From assembly GCA_963719275.1 (NCBI GenBank), contig CAVRBT010000004.1, positions 62,001-126,000 of the forward strand: 64,000 bases of DNA, read 5' to 3'. The stretch's first letter is position 1, and each line of letters starts with the position of its first letter. Source of the DNA: AC-32 sp963719275. GTDB taxonomy: Bacteria; Actinomycetota; Thermoleophilia; Gaiellales; Gaiellaceae. The notes under the pieces are model-generated. The model was not told the DNA's origin, did no database searches, and was given only the letters and a program-made list of their open reading frames with translations. Position numbers and translations under genes: made by a program. Below are positions 6,599 through 15,238 of the stretch, piece after piece.

Positions 6599-8809
6599 TC
6601 AGTCCGCAGCCGTGGCGAGCTCGTCGCGAGGGCGAGCCGTCTCGCCTGCGCGCTCGGGCTGCGGCGGGGAGTTCGGCCACCAGGAGGCCCGGCCGAAGGC
6701 GGCCATGAGCGACGGCACCAGGATCGAGCGGACCAGAAACGTGTCGATCAGAATCCCGGCCGCCATCACGAACGCGAGCTCGCGCATCGGGCTGATCGGG
6801 ATCAGCGCCAGCAGCGCGAACGAGCCGGCGAGGGTAAGGCCCGCGGTCGTGATCGTCCCCGACGCGCGCGGCGTCGCGTAGCTGATTGCCTCGCGCAGCG
6901 GCCTGCGCTCGGCCTCCTGCCAGATGCGGCCGGCGATGAAGATGTTGTAGTCGGAGCCGAGCGAGAGCAGCAGCACCGCGGCCGCGAAGGGGACGTAGTA
7001 GGTCAGGTCCTGGTGCCCGAGGAGGTCCTGGAAGACCCAGGTGGTGACCCCGATCGCGGCCGTCAGCGCGAGGACACTCGCGGCCAGTAAGTAGAGCGGC
7101 GCGACCAGCGCGCGCAGGAAGATCGTGAGCAGCACGAGGTTCGCGAGCAGCAGTGCGACCGCCACGCGCGCGATGTCGCTGTGAATCGTGTCGACCGAGT
7201 CCTTCGCGAGCGCGGTGTCGCCTGCGACTCCCGCCTGGACGCCTCCGAGACCGGCCTGCTGCAAGAGCGACGGCAGGTCGTCTTCGAGCTGCCCGAGCGC
7301 GTGGATCGCGTGGGTGCCGAGCGGGTCGTCCTCGAAGATGACGGCGAAGCGCGCCGCGTTGCCGCGCTCGTTCACGAACAGTGGCTGGTCGACCTGCCGC
7401 GGCTGGTCGCGAATCCCGACGACGCCCGCGACGCCGGGCTCCCGCCCGATCGCTCGCTGCAGCTCGCCGAGCCTGGAGCGCTGCTGCTCGAGGTTCGGGC
7501 CGCGGAGGAGGATCTCCGTCGGGGCGACGATGCCGCGCGCGAAGCCCAGCCCCGCCTCGGACGCCGCCTGCCGCACCTCGCTCGACGGCGGAAGGCCGCG
7601 CAGGAGCGTCAGCCCGAGCGCGGTGGAGCGCGACTGGACCGCCGCCACGACCAGGACAGCCGCGGTCGCGATCATGAGCACGACCGCCACCGGCCGAGCC
7701 GTGGCGATCCGTCCGAGCCCTTGGCGCAAGCGTGACGGCTCGCGCGGCGTCGACTCCCGCAGCCCCGGCCAGAATAGCGCCCTGCCGAAGATCGCGACCA
7801 GCGCGGGCACCAGCGTCACCGTCACCGCGAGCGTCACGAGGACCGTCACGGCCATTCCGGGGCCGAAGGCGCGGAAGAAGCCGAGGTTCCCTATCACGAG
7901 CGACGCCGACCCCACGGCGACGATCAGGCCGGCGGTCACGACGATCGGGAGCACCAGGCGGGCCGAGCGCTGCGCCGCCTCGACCCGGCGCTCGCCTTCG
8001 ACGAGCCGGCGGCGCGCACCCGAGAGGAAGAAGACGGCGTAGTCGGTCGTGAGCCCGAGCAGCAGCGCGATGAGCACCGGCTCGACCTCGCGCGGCACCT
8101 CGGTGCCCATCCGGTCGGCGGTCCACGTGAGCACGCGCACCGAAATCAGGTACGAGAGCCCAGCTGCGCCGAGTGCGACGAGCGGCGCGCCCACCCCGCG
8201 GAAGACGATCAGCAGCAGGACGGCGATCAACGCGACCGTGGCGCCCTCGACGAGCGGCAGTGCGCGGTTGATCTGGTCGAACTCGGCCTCGCGGGCCGGG
8301 ACGGTGCCGGTCACGCCGGTGACGGGATCGCCCGCGGCTCGGATGCGCTGCTCGTAGGTGCGGGCGAGGGCGAGCTGCGCGCCGACGGGCGTTTCCGGGC
8401 GGAAGTAGAGGAACGTGATCACCGTCGTCCCTCGCTCGCGCGACGACGGGAAGAGCCGCTCCGCGTTCGAGATCGGCAGCGCGAAGGCGACGTTGCGCAT
8501 CGCCGAGTCCCGGCCCCGGTCGATGCGGAGCGCCCGCCGGACCGCGCGTCGCTGCGCCGCGAGCGAGAGTCCGTTGGGATCGCGCTGGACGATCGCGATG
8601 CGCGCGAGGAGCGGCGTGCCGAACGCCTCGACGCCCTGCTTCTCGACCGCCAGCGAGCCGGAGCTCGTCGGCACCAGGCCGCCGGTCGCCGATGCGGGCC
8701 GGTCGGTGAACGAAGGCAGCGCCGCCGTCGCCAGCACAGCCGCAGCGATCCATGCGGGGACGACGAGTAGCCGCAGCCGGACGAGAAGCCATGCGAACGC
8801 GGCGCTCAT
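6599..8809 (-). CDS. MMPL family (RND superfamily) transporter
   Basis: 736-residue MMPL transporter on the minus strand, a second one in addition to that at 966-3173 but clearly divergent from it. TM1 lies at about residues 8-30, followed by an extracytoplasmic domain, a five-TM bundle containing LLLGLTTDYAVFFLSGARRR, a second extracytoplasmic domain, and a final bundle containing LLLSLGSDYNIFIAGRIW. Both halves keep the D-Y pair of the proton relay. An AAGGAG ribosome site lies 8 nt before the ATG at 8809. The flavoprotein gene begins 53 nt upstream on the same strand, so co-transcription is possible. The substrate is unknown; lipid or drug export is the family norm. Confidence 0.9.
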   Translation of the reverse strand: MSAAFAWLLVRLRLLVVPAWIAAAVLATAALPSFTDRPASATGGLVPTSSGSLAVEKQGVEAFGTPLLARIAIVQRDPNGLSLAAQRRAVRRALRIDRGRDSAMRNVAFALPISNAERLFPSSRERGTTVITFLYFRPETPVGAQLALARTYEQRIRAAGDPVTGVTGTVPAREAEFDQINRALPLVEGATVALIAVLLLIVFRGVGAPLVALGAAGLSYLISVRVLTWTADRMGTEVPREVEPVLIALLLGLTTDYAVFFLSGARRRLVEGERRVEAAQRSARLVLPIVVTAGLIVAVGSASLVIGNLGFFRAFGPGMAVTVLVTLAVTVTLVPALVAIFGRALFWPGLRESTPREPSRLRQGLGRIATARPVAVVLMIATAAVLVVAAVQSRSTALGLTLLRGLPPSSEVRQAASEAGLGFARGIVAPTEILLRGPNLEQQRSRLGELQRAIGREPGVAGVVGIRDQPRQVDQPLFVNERGNAARFAVIFEDDPLGTHAIHALGQLEDDLPSLLQQAGLGGVQAGVAGDTALAKDSVDTIHSDIARVAVALLLANLVLLTIFLRALVAPLYLLAASVLALTAAIGVTTWVFQDLLGHQDLTYYVPFAAAVLLLSLGSDYNIFIAGRIWQEAERRPLREAISYATPRASGTITTAGLTLAGSFALLALIPISPMRELAFVMAAGILIDTFLVRSILVPSLMAAFGRASWWPNSPPQPERAGETARPRDELATAAD

Positions 8810-8861
8810 GCGGGCGCTCCTTCCCGCCCGAAGCCGGTTCTACGCCATCAGCTTCGCCAGA

Positions 8862-10334
8862 TCAGCCGACGATCGCCGCGACGTGCCTGCGGTAGGGCTC
8901 GCCTTCGTACTCGTGCAGCGGGTGCGGGTCGAGTTGGTGCTCGCGGATCTCGCCACGGTCGCGGAGGTAGAGGGTCGGGAGGATCGTGCCCTTCTCGTCG
9001 ACCTCGACGCTCGCCGCGGCGCGGTCGTCCTCGGCCGCGTCGAGGTAGTGCGCGAGGGGCATCACGCCCTCGTCGCGCCAGCCACCGTCGGAGCGCGAGA
9101 CGACGCGGCAGAGGTAGCCCTTCTGCACCCACAGGTCGGGTGCGCTGCTGAGCTCGTGGAGCAGGAACGCCACCACGTCCTCCACGCGGTCCCGCGGCGG
9201 CTCCCAGCCAGTCAGCCGCTGCGCCAGATGCTCCGCGAGCACGCGCGCGTTGTAGCGGAAGCCGTTCACGGAGCCGGAGCTCGCGCCGGCGCCGCGCTTG
9301 CCCAGGCCGCGGGCACCCTGCGAGGCGTTGCCGGCGAAGAACGCGCCGGGCAGCGAGACGCTCTCCCACCAGGGCGTCAGCGCCGGGATGCGGTCGTCGG
9401 CGACGGTGACGAGCCCCAGCTCGGGCAGGTCCTGCAGCGGAGTGCGGAAGCCGGTCGCCGCGATCACGTCGTCGACCTCGAACTCGAGCGTCCCGTCCCA
9501 GGTCGTCCCGTGGGTGATGACGCGGAAGCGCTCGCCTACCGGCTCGATCCGTTCGATCGTTACGTCGATGACGTACGTGCCTGGCCCGCCGCGTGCGTAC
9601 TCGTCATAGGGGTGCAGGTAGCGGACGCGCAGGGCCGAGAGCGCAAGCGCCTCCATCTGCACCGGCCGCGGCGAGCCGAGGACGATCGAGCGTGCCCAGG
9701 GCAGAACGCCCTGCGCGATCTCGAAGCCCGAGTTGCGCTTGCCCACGACGAAGACGTCGCGGCCCTGATAGCGGGCCGGGTCCCGCGTCTCGACGTAGTG
9801 CGTCGCGAACTCGAGGCCGTGCACGTCGGCGCGCCACGGCTCCGTCACGCCGAGCGCGAACACGACCGCGCGCGCCCGGTACTCGCCGTCGCTGGTCTCG
9901 AGCACGATCCCGGCGTCCTCCACGCGCGTCGACTCCCAGGTGCAGCCGTAGCGCACCTCCAACTGCCCACGCTCGGCGAAGGTGACGAGCCCGGCCTCCA
10001 TCTCGGCGCGCGAGGGGAGGTCGTACGCGCGGTCCATCAGGCCGGGCATGACGGCCTTCAGCTCGGGCTCGTCGGCGAGCAGGCTGTTGTGGTCGTACCA
10101 CTCGTACTCGCGCGAGGTCTTCTCGACGGGCGCGTCGGGCTTCGTCCACGTGATCAGCCGCTGGAAGATCGGAAAGTGCTGGAACATTCCGCCGGCGCAG
10201 TCGTCGCGGGAGAGGACCGCGTGGCGCACGCCCAGCGAGCGGAGGCAGTAGCTGGTCTGGAGGCCCCCGGGGCCGCTGCCGACGACCACGACGTCGTAGT
10301 CGCCGGGCGGAAACGGCCGCTCTACTGCCGCCAC
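8862..10334 (-). CDS. FAD-dependent oxidoreductase, flavin monooxygenase-like
   Basis: 490-residue flavoprotein. An N-terminal FAD Rossmann motif GxGxxG is present at residues 19-24 (VGSGPGGLQ). A second dinucleotide-binding segment (FVVGKRNSGFEIA, near residue 200) would take NAD(P)H, and the ATGFRTP segment typical of this superfamily occurs near residue 300. The architecture fits class B flavin monooxygenases and related NAD(P)-binding oxidases. A long C-terminal extension (about residues 370-490) has no recognised motif. Its ATG at 10334 overlaps the end of the upstream cyclic-nucleotide-binding gene by 13 nt, so translation is probably coupled. The pairing suggests that a small ligand or voltage-independent cNMP-type sensor controls the oxidase. 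Substrate unknown. Confidence 0.85.
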   Translation of the reverse strand: MAAVERPFPPGDYDVVVVGSGPGGLQTSYCLRSLGVRHAVLSRDDCAGGMFQHFPIFQRLITWTKPDAPVEKTSREYEWYDHNSLLADEPELKAVMPGLMDRAYDLPSRAEMEAGLVTFAERGQLEVRYGCTWESTRVEDAGIVLETSDGEYRARAVVFALGVTEPWRADVHGLEFATHYVETRDPARYQGRDVFVVGKRNSGFEIAQGVLPWARSIVLGSPRPVQMEALALSALRVRYLHPYDEYARGGPGTYVIDVTIERIEPVGERFRVITHGTTWDGTLEFEVDDVIAATGFRTPLQDLPELGLVTVADDRIPALTPWWESVSLPGAFFAGNASQGARGLGKRGAGASSGSVNGFRYNARVLAEHLAQRLTGWEPPRDRVEDVVAFLLHELSSAPDLWVQKGYLCRVVSRSDGGWRDEGVMPLAHYLDAAEDDRAAASVEVDEKGTILPTLYLRDRGEIREHQLDPHPLHEYEGEPYRRHVAAIVG

Positions 10335-10732
10335 TCGACCGTGCCCTGGAGGCGGCGGGCCTCCATGCGCAGCAGGCGCAGCATGAACTGCGGCCGCTCG
10401 AGCAGCAGTCGCTCGAACTGCGCGGCCGGGATCACGAGGCAGCGGAGCACCGACCGCGCCACGACATCCGCGGCGGGCGGCTCGCCTGTCAGCGCGGAGA
10501 TCTCGCCGAAGAACTCGCCGCGCCCGAGCACGTGCCGCTCCTCGCCCTCGACCTCGACCGCGGCCTCGCCCTGGAGGATCACGTAGAAGTTCCCGCCGCT
10601 CAGCCCGCGCCGCAGCACGCGCTCGCCCGGGGCGAAGACGTCCTCCTCGTGCGTGTGGGCGATCGCCTCGAGTTGGGACGGGCTCAGGTCGGCGAAGAGG
10701 GCCAGCTGGCCGAGCGTCTCGGCGATGCTCAT
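10322..10732 (-). CDS. cyclic nucleotide-binding domain protein
   Basis: 136-residue protein consisting of one cNMP-binding beta-roll (residues about 10-120). The core motifs include FAPGERVLRRGLSGGNFYVILQGEAAV and the phosphate-binding cassette GRGEFFGEISALTGEPPAADVVA. That segment has the FGE and the cassette of CRP-type domains, but the usual R of the RSA motif is replaced (PPAAD), so ligand specificity is uncertain. There is no DNA-binding domain. The ATG at 10732 is used because the longer frame upstream of it reads as random sequence. Its 3' end overlaps the flavoprotein start, indicating an operon in which this protein may gate or localise the oxidase. Confidence 0.82.
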   Translation of the reverse strand: MSIAETLGQLALFADLSPSQLEAIAHTHEEDVFAPGERVLRRGLSGGNFYVILQGEAAVEVEGEERHVLGRGEFFGEISALTGEPPAADVVARSVLRCLVIPAAQFERLLLERPQFMLRLLRMEARRLQGTVEWRQ

Positions 10733-10812
10733 GCGTGACTTATCGCATACCGCGTTAAGCCCGTGCCGCTGCGGGTAGCGTGACCGTAGACCCGAGAGGA
10801 AGGAGCACAGGC

Positions 10813-11319
10813 ATGGCCACAACGACGGGACTCGGAATCCTGGCCCCCGAGAACGCCGAGAAGCGGACAGAGATCCTCGAGCTGCTGGAGCATGCGTACT
10901 GGATGGAGATCGAGTCCGTCATGAGCTACATGGCGAACTCGGTCAACCCCGACGGCGTGCGTGCGCAGGAGATCCGGGAGGCGCTCGAGGAGGACATCCA
11001 GGAGGAGCTCGGCCACGCGCAGCAGTTCGCGAACCGGATCAAGGAGCTCGACGGCGTCGTCCCGGGATCGGAGCAGTTCAAGGCGGAGCAGCCGTTCCTG
11101 CAGCCGCCCGACGACCAGACCGACGTCGTGCACGTGATCAAGGGCGTGATCGAGGCCGAGTCGGGCGCGATCGAGCACTACAACCGCATCATCGAGGCCA
11201 CCGACGGCGTCGACTGGGTCACGCAGGACATGGTGATCGAGATCCTGCGCGACGAGGAAGGCCACCGGCGGCTGTTCCAGGGCTTCCTGCGGGAGTACGA
11301 AGCGGAAGGCCGCGCCTAG
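10813..11319 (+). CDS. ferritin-like di-iron protein (bacterioferritin-type)
   Basis: 168-residue all-helical protein. It has the ferritin-like iron ligands in the expected order: a Glu in helix A (MEIESVMSY), EELGHA in helix B, a Glu in helix C (IEAESGAIEHYN), and EEGH in helix D. The pattern is that of bacterioferritin-like or DUF2202/Dps-like ferritins that store or detoxify iron in the cytoplasm. AAGGAG lies about 9 nt before the ATG at 10813. It is divergent from the cNMP/flavoprotein operon. Its TAG stop lies at the first bases of a 169-bp palindromic element. Confidence 0.88.
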   Translation: MATTTGLGILAPENAEKRTEILELLEHAYWMEIESVMSYMANSVNPDGVRAQEIREALEEDIQEELGHAQQFANRIKELDGVVPGSEQFKAEQPFLQPPDDQTDVVHVIKGVIEAESGAIEHYNRIIEATDGVDWVTQDMVIEILRDEEGHRRLFQGFLREYEAEGRA

Positions 11320-11484
11320 GAGGGCTCGACGAAATACCGGCTGTGCCGCCGGAACGCGCTGCTCGCCCCGATGCTGCGTCCTCAGTCGCGTTCGTACCTT
11401 CCAGGTACGAACGCTCCCTGCGTCCTTGCCTCGGAACGACCATCGCGCCCCGGCGACGAGCGCTATTCCGCCGAACCCTCCTAG
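11316..11484. repeat. 169-bp imperfect palindrome spanning two convergent stop codons
   Basis: The whole space between the ferritin gene and the convergent endolysin gene is an imperfect inverted repeat. Both ends read CTAGGAGGG(C/T)TCG(A/G)CG from the outside inwards, and the TAG in each copy is the stop codon of the adjacent gene. The arms are about 83 nt, best conserved over the outer 20-25 nt and at the centre. The centre (11388-11414) is a perfect 12-bp stem, GCGTTCGTACCT / AGGTACGAACGC, with a TCC loop. It could be a bidirectional terminator or a MITE/REP-like insertion that supplied both stop codons. No transposase is linked and no other copy was noticed in the window. Confidence 0.7.
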
Positions 11485-12833
11485 AAGGCCGACAACCAGA
11501 CCGCGGTGCCGTGCCCGTTGCGGCGCTGGTAGGCGTCCTCGGCGGAGAACCGCAGCTTCTTGGGGCCCGAGTCGTCGCCGTGTGAGACCAGCATCGGGTC
11601 GGCGCCGCCCCGGATGACCACGCAGACGTGCTGGCCGGCGGCCGGTGGCGTCCACACGACCAGGTCGCCTGGCTGCACCGCGCTGCGCGGGATGCGACGG
11701 CAATGGCTGAGCATCGAGCCCGTGAACGCCGGCTGCCGCGCGTCGTAGGCGCCGGCCGCGTTCGGGTTCGGCGCGCCGGCCCAGCAGTAGCAGAGCGTCG
11801 CATAGGCCGAGCAGTCGGTCGCGAGCGGAACGGTCGCCTTCTTGCCGAGCGCAGCGAGCCGCACGTTGCCGTTCTGCGAGTAGCCGATCTGGCCGCTGTT
11901 CTTGCAGCCCCAGAGCGCCCAGTTGACGATCCGCTTCCGGATCGCCCCCTGCGAGTTGGCCTCCTTCATTCGCTTCGCGCGCCGCGCCTTGAAGGCGGCC
12001 GGGAGCGGCTTCTTGCCGGAGAGGAACGCCTTGATGTTCGGCCCGAAGGTGCTGTTCCGCGCGGTGGCCGGGAAGCCGAGCTCCCACTTCGCGCGCATCA
12101 CCGCGCCCGCGGTCAGCTCGCCGTACTCGCCGTCGGGCTTGCCGGGGTCATATGAACCGTACGGGTTCTTCAGCAGCAACCTCTGCGCCTCGAGGACGTC
12201 CGGCCCCTTCACGTGCGGGTTCGCGAGCTGCATGATCCGCGGCCCTGCCGGGACCGCGACGCGACCGTTCGGCGACCCGGCCAGCTGTTTCAGCAGCAGC
12301 GCGGCGCCGACCTGCTGCGAGACGGCGGTCGCCGAGAAGCGCCCGTCGGCGACGTATTTCCCGCGTGTGTAGTGGTTCGAGAAGCTCCAGAGGTACGGCG
12401 AGGGGACCTTCGGGTGGTGATCCCGGTAGCCGAAGCCGTTGTACGCCTCGAGTTGGTAGAGCGCGCCCGGAACGCTCCAGTCCTTCCACGCGCCGAGGCC
12501 GCGGCCGCGCAGCGCGTCGATCGCGCTCTGCTCCCAGGTGAACGGCGGCTTGCCGGTCTTCGGCCGCCCGGCCGGCACGTGGACGGTGCGCGCGCTCAAC
12601 GGGTCGCCGTTGTGTAGGTGGCGCGTGAAGTCGCCGCTCGCTTCCAGCGAGTGGATGATCCCGACCACGTACCACGGGACGCCGACCGCCTTGCCGACCT
12701 TCTCGTAGCGCTTGCGGTTGGCGCGGATCTTCTTCGCGAGGGCGTTGACCGAAGCCTTGCGGTTCGGGCGGGTGAGGCACGATTCGTACAGGAGCTCGTA
12801 GCGGCGGCGCTGCGCGTTCGTCAGCGCGGCCAT
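11481..12833 (-). CDS. three-domain endolysin-like peptidoglycan hydrolase
   Basis: 450-residue protein with three parts. Residues about 30-185 form a lysozyme-like domain with a probable catalytic Glu64 (IIHSLEASGDF) and the family motifs HNGDPL, YNGFGYR and PYLWSFSNHY. Residues about 205-260 are a PG_binding_1 domain (GPDVLEAQRLL...DGEYGELTAGAV). Residues about 335-450 are an NlpC/P60 or CHAP-like peptidase with Cys341 (ATDCSAYA) and His402 (GQHVCVVI). It could therefore cut both glycan and peptide bonds. There is no signal peptide, as in phage endolysins. Its ATG at 12833 shares a base with the stop of the upstream membrane protein (TAATG), so the two are translated together. The membrane partner may provide export or a holin-like function (inference). 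Confidence 0.8.
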   Translation of the reverse strand: MAALTNAQRRRYELLYESCLTRPNRKASVNALAKKIRANRKRYEKVGKAVGVPWYVVGIIHSLEASGDFTRHLHNGDPLSARTVHVPAGRPKTGKPPFTWEQSAIDALRGRGLGAWKDWSVPGALYQLEAYNGFGYRDHHPKVPSPYLWSFSNHYTRGKYVADGRFSATAVSQQVGAALLLKQLAGSPNGRVAVPAGPRIMQLANPHVKGPDVLEAQRLLLKNPYGSYDPGKPDGEYGELTAGAVMRAKWELGFPATARNSTFGPNIKAFLSGKKPLPAAFKARRAKRMKEANSQGAIRKRIVNWALWGCKNSGQIGYSQNGNVRLAALGKKATVPLATDCSAYATLCYCWAGAPNPNAAGAYDARQPAFTGSMLSHCRRIPRSAVQPGDLVVWTPPAAGQHVCVVIRGGADPMLVSHGDDSGPKKLRFSAEDAYQRRNGHGTAVWLSAF

Positions 12834-13954
12834 TACAGCCCCGTTGCCGTCGTCGTCCCCGTCTCCGTATCCGCAGCGGCGTCGAACGTCGTCTCTTCGG
12901 GTAGCGCCTCGCTGGGCGGCTGCTCGGCCGCCTTTCCAGTACTCGTGTCCTCTCCGGCCACCCCCAGCAGCATGTCCTGCGCGAACCGCTCGCTGAAGCC
13001 GGCCACGAACGCGAAGACGATGTAGTAGTACGAGCTGCCGTCACCGGCCGTCAGGTTGACGATGCCGCTCTTCAGCGCCAGGAAGGTCATCAGCCCGAAG
13101 ACGGCGCCGACGAACGGCCGCAGCGCGCCCAGCGTGCGCAGCGTGTCCTTGCCGAACTCCCAGTCGAGCTGCACGCGACCCGTGCTCATCCGCGACATGA
13201 CGCTGACCATCGCGCCGACGCCGCCTGCACTGAAGCAGAGCAGCCCGATCCCTGCCGGGCTGTTGAAGTCCTTGGCGTTGGCGATCAGGAGCCAGGCCAG
13301 GAACGCAAGCAGCACCATCGGCACCATGCCGAGGAGCACCCCGCCGACGTACACGATCTGCCCCGAGCGTGCGGCGGCCTTGCGGTAGTACTTCTCGATC
13401 TCTTTCAGGTGCACCCGCGTCGTCCGGGCGACGTCTGCGACGGCACGGTCGTTCTGCGCGCGCTCGGTCTCGGCAAACGCGAGGACAAAGCTGATCACGT
13501 TGAAGAGCGACTGAATCGCCAGGCGGCGGCTCGTGTCGCGCAGCACCTCCTGCACTTTCACGGCGAGGCTCTCGCACTCGTAGAGCAGCGTCATGAGCTT
13601 CGGCTTGTCGCGCGTCGACCAGTCCGTCGCCCAGTGCAGATGCACCGTGTCCGCCAGCAGCAGCGGCCGCCGCTTGATCGTCAGCACGATCCCGGAGGCC
13701 TCGTCGGTACACCAGTAGGCGCTGACGATCTTCCCGTGCTGCTCTTCGAAACGCGCCTCGAAGTCGCGGTATCGCTCCTCGGCGGCACCGGTGTACGGGC
13801 GGCGGTGCGAGCCTTCGAGATCCTTCTGGCGCAGGTGGTGGATCCAGACGAGCTCCGGGAACGAGACGTGGCGCTCCGCGCGCTTCCGCCGGAGCCGACT
13901 GACCAGGCCGCGCTCCTTCGGCGCCTCGACGCCCTCAGCTGCTGTCGCGTTCAC
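12833..13954 (-). CDS. four-TM membrane protein co-expressed with endolysin
   Basis: 373-residue protein. An N-terminal soluble domain (residues about 20-165, including WIHHLRQKDLEG and a WCTDEASGIVLTIKRR strand pair) is followed by a helical region and two pairs of TM helices (about 190-245 and 280-335). The second TM carries GGVGAMVSVMSRM and the last pair ends in AFVAGFSERFAQDML. The tail is acidic and Thr-rich. GGAGGAGG precedes the GTG at 13954. The stop overlaps the endolysin ATG. The two-plus-two TM plan resembles the proteins at 25941-26801 and 26798-27364, which suggests a shared fold. No named family is recognised; a pore- or holin-like role is a hypothesis only. Confidence 0.7.
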   Translation of the reverse strand: MNATAAEGVEAPKERGLVSRLRRKRAERHVSFPELVWIHHLRQKDLEGSHRRPYTGAAEERYRDFEARFEEQHGKIVSAYWCTDEASGIVLTIKRRPLLLADTVHLHWATDWSTRDKPKLMTLLYECESLAVKVQEVLRDTSRRLAIQSLFNVISFVLAFAETERAQNDRAVADVARTTRVHLKEIEKYYRKAAARSGQIVYVGGVLLGMVPMVLLAFLAWLLIANAKDFNSPAGIGLLCFSAGGVGAMVSVMSRMSTGRVQLDWEFGKDTLRTLGALRPFVGAVFGLMTFLALKSGIVNLTAGDGSSYYYIVFAFVAGFSERFAQDMLLGVAGEDTSTGKAAEQPPSEALPEETTFDAAADTETGTTTATGL

Positions 13955-14040
13955 CTTGCCCTCCTCCCACCCAGAGGCTGGGCCGCTCTTCGACGGTAAT
14001 CCGCTCGGTGCGGTTTGGCAAGAGGGGGGATGGGCACGGC

Positions 14041-14046
14041 TAGAAT
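14041..14046 (+). promoter_or_regulatory. -10 hexamer TAGAAT of pdxS (leaderless)
   Basis: TAGAAT ends 7 nt before the pdxS ATG at 14054, and no Shine-Dalgarno lies between. A transcript starting at the expected distance would begin at or next to the start codon. Confidence 0.6.
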
Positions 14047-14053
14047 CCCCGCG

Positions 14054-14938
14054 ATGGCCGAGACCGGGACGATGCGGGTCAAGAGCGGCCTCGCCGAGAT
14101 GCTCAAGGGCGGGGTGATCATGGACGTGACCGACGCTGAGCAGGCGCGGATCGCGGAGGACGCCGGGGCCGTCGCGGTGATGGCGCTGGAGCGCGTGCCG
14201 GCCGACATCCGCGCCGAGGGCGGGGTCGCACGCATGGCCGATCCGGACAAGATCGCCGAGATCCAGGAGGCGGTCACGATCCCCGTGATGGCGAAGTGCC
14301 GCATCGGCCACTTCGTCGAGGCCCAGGTGCTCGAGGCGCTCGAGGTCGACTACATCGACGAGAGCGAGGTGCTGACCCCGGCCGACCAGGCGCACCACGT
14401 GGACAAGTGGGCGTTCACGGTGCCGTTCGTCTGCGGGTGCACGAACCTCGGCGAGGCGCTGCGGCGGATCGCCGAGGGCGCGGCGATGATCCGCACCAAG
14501 GGCGAGGCCGGCACCGGGGACATCGTCAACGCGGTGATGCACATGCGGGCCGTCTTCGGCCATATCCGCCGGCTCCGCGCGCTGCGCGACGAGGAGCTCT
14601 ATGCGGAGGCGAAGGAGCTGCGGGCGCCGTACGAGCTCGTCAAGTGGGTCGCGGAGAACGGCAAGCTGCCCGTCGTGACCTTCACCGCGGGCGGGATCGC
14701 GACGCCCGCCGACGCCGCCCTGTGCATGCAGCTGGGCGCGGACGGCGTCTTCGTGGGGTCCGGAATCTTCAAGTCGGACGACCCGTCGCCGCGCGCGAAG
14801 GCGATCGTTGAGGCGACGACGCACTTCAACGACCCCGAGATCCTCGCGCGCGTCTCGCGCGGCCTCGGCGGCGCGATGAGCGGCCTCGCCGCAGGCTCGC
14901 TGCGGCCGGAAGAGCTGCTCGAGACCCGCGGCTGGTAG
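14054..14938 (+). CDS. pdxS: pyridoxal 5'-phosphate synthase subunit PdxS
   Basis: 294-residue (beta/alpha)8 barrel that makes pyridoxal phosphate from ribose 5-phosphate, glyceraldehyde 3-phosphate and ammonia supplied by PdxT. The N-terminus (VKSGLAEMLKGGVIMDV), the catalytic Lys81 (VMAKCRIGH), the segment MIRTKGEAGTG with the second lysine, and the phosphate site FVGSGIF are all intact. Length is normal for the family. The ATG at 14054 is set by the TAGAAT hexamer 7 nt upstream. In related genomes pdxT normally follows directly; here it is 7.2 kb downstream at 22162, after a block of accessory genes. Confidence 0.97.
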   Translation: MAETGTMRVKSGLAEMLKGGVIMDVTDAEQARIAEDAGAVAVMALERVPADIRAEGGVARMADPDKIAEIQEAVTIPVMAKCRIGHFVEAQVLEALEVDYIDESEVLTPADQAHHVDKWAFTVPFVCGCTNLGEALRRIAEGAAMIRTKGEAGTGDIVNAVMHMRAVFGHIRRLRALRDEELYAEAKELRAPYELVKWVAENGKLPVVTFTAGGIATPADAALCMQLGADGVFVGSGIFKSDDPSPRAKAIVEATTHFNDPEILARVSRGLGGAMSGLAAGSLRPEELLETRGW

Positions 14939-15022
14939 CGACCGTCAACGCGGCCGCTGGAAGAGCCTGAGCGGTTCGACGGGTCGAGCAACACCGTCTG
15001 GACGCGTAGCGGGTGACCACCA

Positions 15023-15174
15023 CCCGGGGTCAGATCTTGCACTGACACATTTGCGTGACATGACCGTGGCGAACCGTCCACCGACCCCTGCTGCGGGAGG
15101 AATCGACGCAGATTCGGCGCACAGCATCATGCGGCGCGCTCGATAAGTGTGTTGATGCAAGACCTGACCCCGGG
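15023..15174. repeat. 152-bp REP/MITE-like element with 30-bp inverted ends
   Basis: The ends are inverted copies of CCCGGGGTCAG(A/G)TCTTGCA, continuing to about 30 bp with roughly 25 matches (15023-15052 and 15145-15174). The GGGGTCAGGTCTTGCAT motif is typical of REP sequences mobilised by Y1-type (RAYT/IS200-like) transposases. There is no transposase inside the element, so it would be non-autonomous. It occupies most of the 300-bp space after pdxS, where no gene is seen. Confidence 0.6.
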
Positions 15175-15238
15175 CTACGCGCCGCGCCGACACGAGGGCT
15201 GGAGTGTTCGGTGCCCGCGAATTGGGTATGAGATCACC

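Noticed and set aside
8415..10586. 723-residue plus-strand open frame
   Set aside because: Antisense to the flavoprotein gene, which has clear FAD motifs and an overlapping operon partner.
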